From NCBI GenBank assembly GCA_027030285.1, contig JALVFC010000027.1:1-5675 (forward strand): a stretch of DNA of 5,675 bases, in the 5' to 3' direction. Both the position numbers and the translations under genes were made by a program. This DNA comes from Thiotrichaceae bacterium. GTDB taxonomy: Bacteria > Pseudomonadota > Gammaproteobacteria > Thiotrichales > Thiotrichaceae. This document shows, one piece after another, positions 1-4,809 of the stretch. Numbering within the stretch: position 1 is the first letter of the stretch; the number at the start of each line of letters is the position of its first letter. A model generated the notes under the pieces. The model saw only the letters and a list, made by a program, of their open reading frames with translations, had not been told where the DNA came from and did no database searches.

Positions 1-2
1 GG

Positions 3-398
3 GAGCCACTAGCTGCCCGCAAGGTTCAACTGGAAAAACAGTTACAGAACAGGGAAAACGAACTGCGCTGGATGCAAAATGCACAAAGAAAAATTGTCCA
101 TGCAAGAAGTCAGCCGCAGCGCGTGCAACACAAAAAAATAAGCAATCCCTCTCAGGTCATCGAAACAGCATTGCAGCGATATCAGCTGAAAAAAAGCCTG
201 AAACAGATGCGTGGCAACAAGGAAGTCAGTATTTCACTAAAAGAAGTTAATGCAGACAAGGTATTTCAGTTTCTTGGTGAACTGGAAACCCGCTATGGGC
301 TGCAAATTATCACAATGAATATTAATCCACTTGAAAAAGACAAGAGTAAATCTAAAGGCAAGGTCAATGCCACCATCAAACTGGCATCAAGCAAATAG
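3..398 (+). CDS. gspM: Type II secretion system protein M, GspM (5' truncated)
   Basis: This is the C-terminal 131 residues of a T2SS protein M. The reading frame is open to the left edge of the window. The ATG at 72 is internal, because the codons from position 3 read EPLAARKVQLEKQLQNRENE and then LRW, the usual GspM region after the membrane helix. GspM is a bitopic inner-membrane protein of the T2SS assembly platform and partners GspL, which contacts the GspE ATPase. The visible part has a charged, Gln-rich, coiled-coil-like segment (about visible residues 5-65) and then a C-terminal ferredoxin-like domain (VSISLKEVNADKVFQFLGEL onwards, ending in an alternating NATIKLA strand). The family is usually around 160 residues, so roughly the cytoplasmic tail and membrane helix are missing. 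The stop codon is 11 bp before gspN, and the AGGGGA ribosome site for gspN overlaps it, which fits an operon. The identification rests on recalled family pattern and on the gspN neighbour. Confidence 0.85.
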   Translation, partial: EPLAARKVQLEKQLQNRENELRWMQNAQRKIVHARSQPQRVQHKKISNPSQVIETALQRYQLKKSLKQMRGNKEVSISLKEVNADKVFQFLGELETRYGLQIITMNINPLEKDKSKSKGKVNATIKLASSK

Positions 399-402
399 GG
401 GA
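397..402 (+). promoter_or_regulatory. Ribosome binding site of gspN
   Basis: AGGGGA lies 7 bases upstream of the GTG at 410 and overlaps the gspM stop codon (396-398). It supports the GTG as the true start and suggests that gspN translation is linked to termination on gspM. Confidence 0.6.
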
Positions 403-409
403 ACAGCAA

Positions 410-1165
410 GTGAAGAAAATTGTATTACTGGGGATAGCAGTATTTCTGCTTGCATTATTTTTAAAAACACCTGCAAGCCTGATTGTTTCCCAGATTGAAT
501 CTCAATCAAATGTTAGTCTAAGTGGTGTCAGTGGCACTTTGTGGAAAGGTCGTGCACAACAGCTAAATGTGGCAGGTAACCCATTGGGTGAATTAAGCTG
601 GACGGTTAAGCTCTGGAGCCTGTTAACCGGTAGCCTGGCTGGCAAGCTGGATATTCAGGGAGATGAGCTTACGGTAGATGGCAATTACGCTATATCATTT
701 GCCAGAACATTAACCCTGGATGATACCCATATTGAGATAAGCGCTGGCTTGATCAACAGCTTGCAAAGTTATGTCAGGCTAAGTGGTGGTCACTTAAGAG
801 GAACAATCGACCATCTGGAGGTGCCGCTATCTTTACAGACTCCTCCACTCATGGCAGCTATCATTAACCTGGAACAGGGTGGGCTCTCCAGTCCTTTCTC
901 TGTTGCTGAAGGTAATTATCAGTTAAAAATAGAGCCAAAGGCAGAAGGAATACTGCTGGGTACACTGAACTCCAGTGATGCACCAGTCGATCTCAAAGGT
1001 ACAGTCAGCCTGAATAAAGACTGGCGTTACCAAACGGATCTAAAAATAAAAACAACACCACAAGGGAGAAACCTGCAAGGCACGCTTTCAATGATAGGCA
1101 GACCGCAGGCAGATGGCTATATACACATCAAGGAAAGTGCGCAGCTCAAGCTGTCAGGACAGTAA
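410..1165 (+). CDS. gspN: Type II secretion system protein N, GspN
   Basis: This 251-residue protein matches the T2SS N family in length and pattern. It has a short basic N-terminus (MKK), one hydrophobic segment at about residues 4-18, and then a periplasmic, beta-rich body. The family-typical SGTLWKGRA sits at residues 41-49 and LGELSWTVK at 59-67; the rest is alternating beta strands with LxGT-type turns. GspN is a bitopic inner-membrane protein that occurs in only some T2SS operons, normally as the last gene. Its exact role is not settled, and it is dispensable in some systems and needed in others. The start is GTG at 410, supported by AGGGGA seven bases upstream. The gene follows gspM by 11 bp and probably shares its transcript. 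It converges with the hydrolase gene, with 12 bp between the stop codons. No typical U-tract terminator follows it. Confidence 0.9.
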   Translation: MKKIVLLGIAVFLLALFLKTPASLIVSQIESQSNVSLSGVSGTLWKGRAQQLNVAGNPLGELSWTVKLWSLLTGSLAGKLDIQGDELTVDGNYAISFARTLTLDDTHIEISAGLINSLQSYVRLSGGHLRGTIDHLEVPLSLQTPPLMAAIINLEQGGLSSPFSVAEGNYQLKIEPKAEGILLGTLNSSDAPVDLKGTVSLNKDWRYQTDLKIKTTPQGRNLQGTLSMIGRPQADGYIHIKESAQLKLSGQ

Positions 1166-1183
1166 TACAACAATGTGTTATTG
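1160..1183. repeat. Hairpin spanning both convergent stop codons
   Basis: CAGTAATACA (1160-1169) pairs with TGTGTTATTG (1174-1183) around an ACAA loop. Of the ten pairs, eight are Watson-Crick and two are G-U in the plus-strand transcript. The same sites become A/C mismatches in the minus-strand transcript. The structure contains the gspN stop (1163-1165) and the hydrolase stop (1178-1180). No run of U follows on the plus side, so it is at most a weak terminator or a 3'-end processing or stability element for the gsp transcript. Confidence 0.4.
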
Positions 1184-2740
1184 CGGAATATCGGCCTGCT
1201 CTTCAGGTTCAGAGCTTTCGCTAACCCTGGATAGCGGCTTTCTACAGTCTGCGGTAGGTCTGATTGACGGGTCTTTAAGAAACTGGCTATAAAGCTCAAT
1301 AGCGCAAGGCATTCTATCCATGACGCTATGGGAAATATTAGGAAAGCTAAAAAACTCTGAATGTGGATACTGGTTTAATACATCATCCACCCAGCTAATC
1401 GGAGTCACAGGATCGTCTTCACCTGACAGGATTAGCACCGGAACCTCCGACTTTTTGGTTAGTTTGTTAATTCCCTGATTTTTTATCTGCTTCTCCCACA
1501 TTTTGCAAGCATCGTAATCTACGAAGAGATAGGGTTTTAGTTTGGGGTATTTGTCATAGATGGTCGCCATTGTTTTTTCATCAACAGGCGGATTATCAAT
1601 ACACTCAATCGCTCTGAATACGACTTCACTGATAGAATCTTGCAAACGCGACTGTAAAAAATCAAGAATATAGTCTTTTAGCAAATCACTCTCCCGATGA
1701 TAGAACGCATCAATCACAGCGGGCAAGTCATTCAGGCTGCCGGATTCATATTGATTATCAAACAGAAAATCAATAAAGGTTTCATCATTAAAAATGACCT
1801 CGGATAAACCCAGAGAAGGGTCGGATACCTTTATTTTCAGTGGATTTTCTTTTAGCTCGCTAACGGTTTCCCAAAACTTGGTTTTGATATTTCCATGCTC
1901 TTTTTTGCAGGTGTCGCGGGAGTCGCAATAGACAAATATTTTCTTCAGGCTGGCATCGAGTAACGTCGGCCACTCCTGGAAAAAATGTTTTTGTACCGGA
2001 TAAACAGAATCCAGCACCATGCTGCGTACTTTTCCAGGGTTCTTTTGCTCTATCACAGTGGCCAGCCGTGTACTATAGGAAACCCCTTGAAGGTTCCAGG
2101 CGGGATAACCTAATGCATCCATCAAATCTCTAACATCAGCAGCACTGTATAGTGTACTTAGTTCATTAATCGGCAAGCCCTGTTTTTCCATCCTTTGGTA
2201 GCAACGCTTGAGTGCTGCATGAGTATGCTGCGTTTTCTCTTCGGTACTCAGGTTGTGAATAAAGCCTTCACGTACAGCTTGGCGATATTCAGGGCAGCCA
2301 AGTCGTGGTTCACTTAGCCCTGCACCGCGTTGGTCAAATAGCACCAGATCCCGTTGCAGCCTGGCTTTTTGAAACCAGCCTAACCAGTAACTTATTTCAT
2401 TCTCAGCCAGTCCTGCGCTAGAGCCGGGTCCTCCTGCCATATAAAGCACTGGATCAGTTTTGCGGTCAAAGCCCCGATAGCGAAGCACAACGACAGGCAG
2501 GGAAAATGAAGATTTCTTTTTACCCCCCTGCTCTTTACCCTGTTCTGGCGCAGTATGCAGTCGCGCGCAGTGGACATATTCTGGAGCCGAAAACCAGCAG
2601 TCCTGCCAGACTAGGCGTGCACCATTCTGGAGAACAACCTCGCCCTCAGGTTTTGCAGGTTGCAGGTTAATCTGATAGATGAAAAAAACAGCGAGGGCAG
2701 CAAGTACCAGGGCAGCGATGGAAAGGAAAAATTTCCGCAT
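1178..2740 (-). CDS. Alpha/beta hydrolase, S33 / tripeptidyl aminopeptidase-like, membrane-anchored or exported
   Basis: This 520-residue protein has the alpha/beta-hydrolase layout of the proline iminopeptidase / tripeptidyl aminopeptidase group. The oxyanion-side motif AGGPGSSAG is at 102-110 and FDQRGAGLSEP at 135-145. The nucleophile elbow GVSYS is at 219-223 (Ser221), the acid is Asp443 in GEDDPVTP, and the His is His471 in ISHSVMDR. Between core and cap lies the family's Cys pair (C272, C278), and near the ends are the other typical pairs (C48/C58 and C479/C499). There are ten Cys in all, which fits a disulfide-bonded envelope protein. The N-terminus (MRKFF, then hydrophobic to about residue 23) is a Sec signal or uncleaved anchor, with no lipobox. 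ATG at 2740 is the first start after an in-frame stop at 2752-2750, but no clear Shine-Dalgarno precedes it. Family members release N-terminal peptides or cleave small esters and amides. The substrate here cannot be deduced. The gene stands alone and has its own promoter. Confidence 0.85.
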   Translation of the reverse strand: MRKFFLSIAALVLAALAVFFIYQINLQPAKPEGEVVLQNGARLVWQDCWFSAPEYVHCARLHTAPEQGKEQGGKKKSSFSLPVVVLRYRGFDRKTDPVLYMAGGPGSSAGLAENEISYWLGWFQKARLQRDLVLFDQRGAGLSEPRLGCPEYRQAVREGFIHNLSTEEKTQHTHAALKRCYQRMEKQGLPINELSTLYSAADVRDLMDALGYPAWNLQGVSYSTRLATVIEQKNPGKVRSMVLDSVYPVQKHFFQEWPTLLDASLKKIFVYCDSRDTCKKEHGNIKTKFWETVSELKENPLKIKVSDPSLGLSEVIFNDETFIDFLFDNQYESGSLNDLPAVIDAFYHRESDLLKDYILDFLQSRLQDSISEVVFRAIECIDNPPVDEKTMATIYDKYPKLKPYLFVDYDACKMWEKQIKNQGINKLTKKSEVPVLILSGEDDPVTPISWVDDVLNQYPHSEFFSFPNISHSVMDRMPCAIELYSQFLKDPSIRPTADCRKPLSRVSESSEPEEQADIPQ

Positions 2741-2772
2741 GAATATCAGTTATGGTAGAGGGTAACTGCGGA

Positions 2773-2800
2773 ATAGTAACAAGTCTGAAGTCGATGTCAA
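2773..2800 (-). promoter_or_regulatory. Sigma70-type promoter of the hydrolase gene
   Basis: On the minus strand a perfect TTGACA (complement of 2795-2800) is followed after 16 bases by TACTAT (complement of 2773-2778), which matches four of six -10 positions. Transcription would begin near 2765 and give a short leader of about 25 bases before the ATG at 2740. That leader lacks an obvious Shine-Dalgarno sequence. Confidence 0.5.
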
Positions 2801-2884
2801 TTTTTATAGAAACCAGAAAAAATACTTATAGTCTTGATAATTCATTACAATTCCCAGACTTGCCCTCGGCTGCTGGGTGATAAC

Positions 2885-2912
2885 AGTGACTTGGGGTGCA
2901 GCACAAGTCACT
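2885..2912. repeat. Inverted repeat AGTGACTT/AAGTCACT upstream of the cytochrome gene
   Basis: AGTGACTT (2885-2892) and AAGTCACT (2905-2912) are perfect inverted 8-mers. Inside them GTG (2896-2898) and CAC (2902-2904) extend the pairing to 11 bp, with a GGG bulge and a CAG loop. It could be an operator for a dimeric regulator of either divergent gene, or an RNA hairpin if transcription starts upstream. The sequence alone does not decide. Confidence 0.5.
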
Positions 2913-2930
2913 CCGGAAGGATACCCCGCC

Positions 2931-2945
2931 TGTATCGTTGATACA
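2931..2945. repeat. Short perfect hairpin TGTATC-GTT-GATACA
   Basis: A 6-bp perfect inverted repeat with a three-base loop lies 18 bases downstream of the 2885-2912 repeat and about 80 bases before the cytochrome start. It has no U tract behind it, so it is not a terminator. It may be a protein-binding site or chance. Confidence 0.35.
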
Positions 2946-2947
2946 TG

Positions 2948-2977
2948 TTAAGGTTAGCTTGCTGGCAGTTATATAAA
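2948..2977 (+). promoter_or_regulatory. Weak candidate promoter of the cytochrome gene
   Basis: TATAAA (2972-2977) is a plausible -10 in an AT-rich stretch. The only -35 candidate at an acceptable distance is TTAAGG (2948-2953, 18-base spacer), which is poor. If this is the promoter, the hairpins at 2885-2945 lie upstream of or at the -35 and would act as DNA sites, so an activator could compensate for the weak -35. Confidence 0.2.
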
Positions 2978-3010
2978 GTAGGCTGGAATTTTTTTGCAGT
3001 TTTTTTTCAA

Positions 3011-3016
3011 GAGGAG
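3011..3016 (+). promoter_or_regulatory. Strong ribosome binding site of the cytochrome gene
   Basis: GAGGAG lies directly before two in-frame ATGs at 3022 and 3025. The spacing is five bases to the first and eight to the second, so the second is the better placed start. Two T tracts (seven T at 2989-2995 and eight T at 3000-3007) sit just upstream and would leave the leader unstructured. Confidence 0.7.
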
Positions 3017-3021
3017 ATAAT

Positions 3022-3486
3022 ATGATGTGTAAACTTGGATGGATGTTATCGTTGATTTTATCACTGGCACTGGCTGCCATGAGCTACACCTTTCTGGTCA
3101 AAGGTGAGACGCTGAACGCCAGTGATGGTCGGGTTGCCATCGTGCTGGCGGAAGGCGAACGTGATTTGGTGCTGAGTGAAATGCGCGAGTTTCTCTCCGC
3201 AGTGCAGGGAATCGTCAGTGCTGCCAACAAGGGCGACTCTGCTACGGTGGTACAACGTGCCAAAGCGGTCGGCTTTGCGGCACAGAAAGGGGTTCCAGTC
3301 TCATTAATGAAAAAGTTACCGCTGCAATTTAAGAAGCTGGGCATGGGTACGCACAAGGCATTTGATCAACTGGCGCTGGATGCCAGTGATCTGGGTGACA
3401 AGGCACAGACGCTGGATCAACTGGCAGAGCTAATGCAGAATTGTGTTGCCTGTCATGCAGCTTACCGTATTGACCCAGAAAAATAA
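3022..3486 (+). CDS. Periplasmic monohaem cytochrome, class II (c'/c556-like)
   Basis: This protein of 153-154 residues has an N-terminal hydrophobic signal (about residues 5-20, cleavage probably near LALAAMS) and a predicted helical body. A single haem-binding motif C141-V-A-C144-H145, followed by AAYR, lies ten residues before the C-terminus. A C-terminal CxxCHxxYR after four helices is the arrangement of class II c-type cytochromes (cytochrome c', c556). They bind haem covalently in the periplasm and either transfer electrons or bind small gases. Met54 in helix 1 (LVLSEMREFL) is placed where c556-type proteins carry a distal Met ligand; this is inference and would mean six-coordinate haem rather than the open site of c'. 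Two ATGs (3022 and 3025) are both possible, and Shine-Dalgarno spacing favours 3025. The gene appears monocistronic. Its redox partner is not in the window, and it has no evident link to the moxR pair downstream. Confidence 0.85.
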   Translation: MMCKLGWMLSLILSLALAAMSYTFLVKGETLNASDGRVAIVLAEGERDLVLSEMREFLSAVQGIVSAANKGDSATVVQRAKAVGFAAQKGVPVSLMKKLPLQFKKLGMGTHKAFDQLALDASDLGDKAQTLDQLAELMQNCVACHAAYRIDPEK

Positions 3487-3490
3487 GTTG

Positions 3491-3523
3491 CTCCAGACTT
3501 CACCTGGAGGGGCAGTGCCAGGT
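3491..3523 (+). repeat. Overlapping alternative hairpins after the cytochrome stop
   Basis: CTCCAG (3491-3496) pairs with CTGGAG (3504-3509), and ACCTGG (3502-3507) pairs with CCAGGT (3518-3523). The two stems share bases and exclude each other. They may protect or end the cytochrome transcript, but no U run follows, so an intrinsic terminator is not supported. Confidence 0.35.
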
Positions 3524-3633
3524 CTCTCCTGCAAAGTTAAAAATAATTAATCAGTGATGGCTTGATATCGTTTGCTTTTATCGCAACTCTTATAGGGTGA
3601 TACTGGTGTAACTATTCAGCGAAATGATATGTA

Positions 3634-3737
3634 AGGTGGCAAGTTATTGATTATTCGGGCTTCGGCAGTAGGGATGCTGCCGCAGAGCTTACAGGGATGT
3701 ATTTACAGCGTCCCGCATAATCAATAACTTGCCGCCT
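3634..3737. repeat. Nested palindromic element, MITE-like or dispersed repeat
   Basis: The outer arms 3634-3654 and 3717-3737 are 21 bp each and complementary at 20 positions; the exception is T/G at 3637/3734. The innermost 17 bp are perfect. Inside them GGGATGCTG (3671-3679) pairs with CAGCGTCCC (3706-3714) with one G-U, and within that TACA-GGGA-TGTA (3690-3701) forms a small stem with a GNRA-type loop. A competing stem CGGCAG/CTGCCG (3663-3668/3677-3682) also exists. At 104 bp, with long terminal inverted repeats and no coding content, it resembles a non-autonomous mobile element or a dispersed palindromic unit. I recall the GGGATGCTGCCGCAGAGC core style from other gammaproteobacterial intergenic repeats but cannot verify that here. 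No clear target duplication is visible. It could also act as a bidirectional transcription barrier before moxR. Confidence 0.7.
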
Positions 3738-3803
3738 CCGCCGCCTGTTACGCCAGGTAGTTACATACCGGCAAAAATAAAATACCTGCAAATGGATATA
3801 ACA

Positions 3804-4808
3804 ATGACAAGTGAAACCGAACATCCTGTAGTCTCTGCAAGCACTGATTCACACAGTGCTTTTCTGAAAATTCGCAACTACCTGCAACAGCGTATTATTG
3901 GTCAGGAAAAGCTGGTGGATAGCCTGCTGATTGCCTTGCTGGCAGATGGGCATCTACTGGTAGAAGGTGCCCCCGGACTGGCTAAAACAACCGCTATCAA
4001 GGAGCTGGCAAATGTCCTGGAAGGGGATTTTCACCGCTTGCAATTCACACCGGACTTGTTACCGGGTGACCTGACAGGCACGGATGTTTACCGTCCGGAA
4101 ACGGGTGAGTTTGTATTTCAGCAGGGACCTCTTTTCCATAACCTGATTCTAGCCGATGAGATTAACCGTGCCCCTGCCAAGGTACAGTCTGCCTTGCTGG
4201 AGGCAATGGGAGAGCGGCAGATTACCGTGGGGCGTACCACCTACACCCTGCCCAGTCCTTTTCTGGTGATGGCAACACAAAACCCGATTGAACAGGAAGG
4301 CACGTATCCCCTGCCGGAGGCGCAACTGGATCGTTTTTTAATGCATGTGATGATTGATTATCCTTCAGCCGAGCATGAAAATGCCATTCTCGAGCTGGCG
4401 CGAAAACAGGCGGCAGAACAGTACGAACCCAGGGCGACACCGATGCAACTGAGCAATATGGAAGTCAAGCATGCCCAAAAAGCCATTCTGGGTTTGCATA
4501 TGGCAGCCCCGGTACAGGAATATCTGGTACAACTGGTGCTTGCCAGCCGTGACCCTTCACCCTATAGCGAACAACTGGCGCGCTGGATTAGCTACGGCGG
4601 CAGCCCCCGCGCCACCATCGCACTGGATCGCTGTTCACGTGCTCATGCCTGGCTACACGGGCGTGATTATGTGTCACCCGAAGATGTGCAGGCCGTCGCC
4701 TACGAAGTCCTGCGACACCGTATATTGCTGTCCTATGAGGCAGAGGCAGATGGTGTAACGAGTGACAAAATTATTGCTGCACTGATCCAGAATACACCTG
4801 TGGGTTAG
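3804..4808 (+). CDS. MoxR family AAA+ ATPase
   Basis: This 334-residue (from 3804) MoxR-type AAA+ ATPase has all key motifs. Walker A GAPGLAKTT is at 55-63 and Walker B LILADEIN at 114-121 (Asp118, Glu119). Sensor 1 ATQNP is at 157-161, the arginine-finger segment LDRF includes Arg177, and sensor 2 GSPRAT is at 266-271 (Arg269). The C-terminal helical lid ends at about 334. MoxR proteins are cytoplasmic chaperone-like ATPases that act with von Willebrand-domain partners on metal-cofactor insertion, complex assembly or envelope stress. The start is uncertain: ATG 3804 has a weak GGA seven bases upstream and gives a family-like length; ATG 3792 adds four residues; the TTG at 3729 lies within the palindromic element and would add a Pro-rich tail, so I reject it. 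The next gene begins one base after the stop, which indicates one operon and coupled translation. Confidence 0.93.
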   Translation: MTSETEHPVVSASTDSHSAFLKIRNYLQQRIIGQEKLVDSLLIALLADGHLLVEGAPGLAKTTAIKELANVLEGDFHRLQFTPDLLPGDLTGTDVYRPETGEFVFQQGPLFHNLILADEINRAPAKVQSALLEAMGERQITVGRTTYTLPSPFLVMATQNPIEQEGTYPLPEAQLDRFLMHVMIDYPSAEHENAILELARKQAAEQYEPRATPMQLSNMEVKHAQKAILGLHMAAPVQEYLVQLVLASRDPSPYSEQLARWISYGGSPRATIALDRCSRAHAWLHGRDYVSPEDVQAVAYEVLRHRILLSYEAEADGVTSDKIIAALIQNTPVG

Positions 4809-4809
4809 T

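Larger units (their letters stand above)
3487..3803. other. Gene-free region between the cytochrome and moxR
   Basis: I see no credible gene in these 317 bases on either strand. They hold, in order, a pair of competing hairpins just after the cytochrome stop (3491-3523), an AT-rich stretch (about 3535-3635) with no convincing promoter, the palindromic element at 3634-3737, and a CCGCC-rich junction leading to the moxR start. The moxR frame stays open back to a TTG at 3729, but the encoded PPPPPVTPG-type extension is not family-like and begins inside the palindrome, so I treat it as non-coding. Confidence 0.6.

Noticed and set aside
72..398. A complete small gene starting at ATG 72
   Set aside because: The frame is open upstream to the window edge and encodes typical GspM sequence, so the ATG is internal to a truncated gene.
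1117..1299. 60-codon minus-strand frame across the gspN/hydrolase junction
   Set aside because: It overlaps both genes in a different frame and shows no family resemblance.
2860..3010. Riboswitch in the cytochrome leader
   Set aside because: I compared it from memory with TPP, cobalamin and cyclic-di-GMP consensus features and found no match beyond simple hairpins.
2826..3080. 84-codon minus-strand open frame in the hydrolase/cytochrome intergenic region
   Set aside because: It overlaps the cytochrome start and signal sequence in antisense, covers the palindromic intergenic repeats, and has no recognisable domain or convincing ribosome site.
3061..3356. Two minus-strand open frames antisense to the cytochrome
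   Set aside because: They are in other frames of a well-supported cytochrome gene and their Ser/Thr/Cys-rich composition looks like a shadow translation.
3560..3604. Promoter with TTGATA or TTGCTT and TATAGG or GATACT before moxR
   Set aside because: None of the combinations has both acceptable spacing and acceptable hexamers.
4222..4758. Open frames overlapping moxR on both strands (4222-4440 minus, 4471-4758 plus)
   Set aside because: They lie wholly within the conserved ATPase gene in other frames and resemble no protein.
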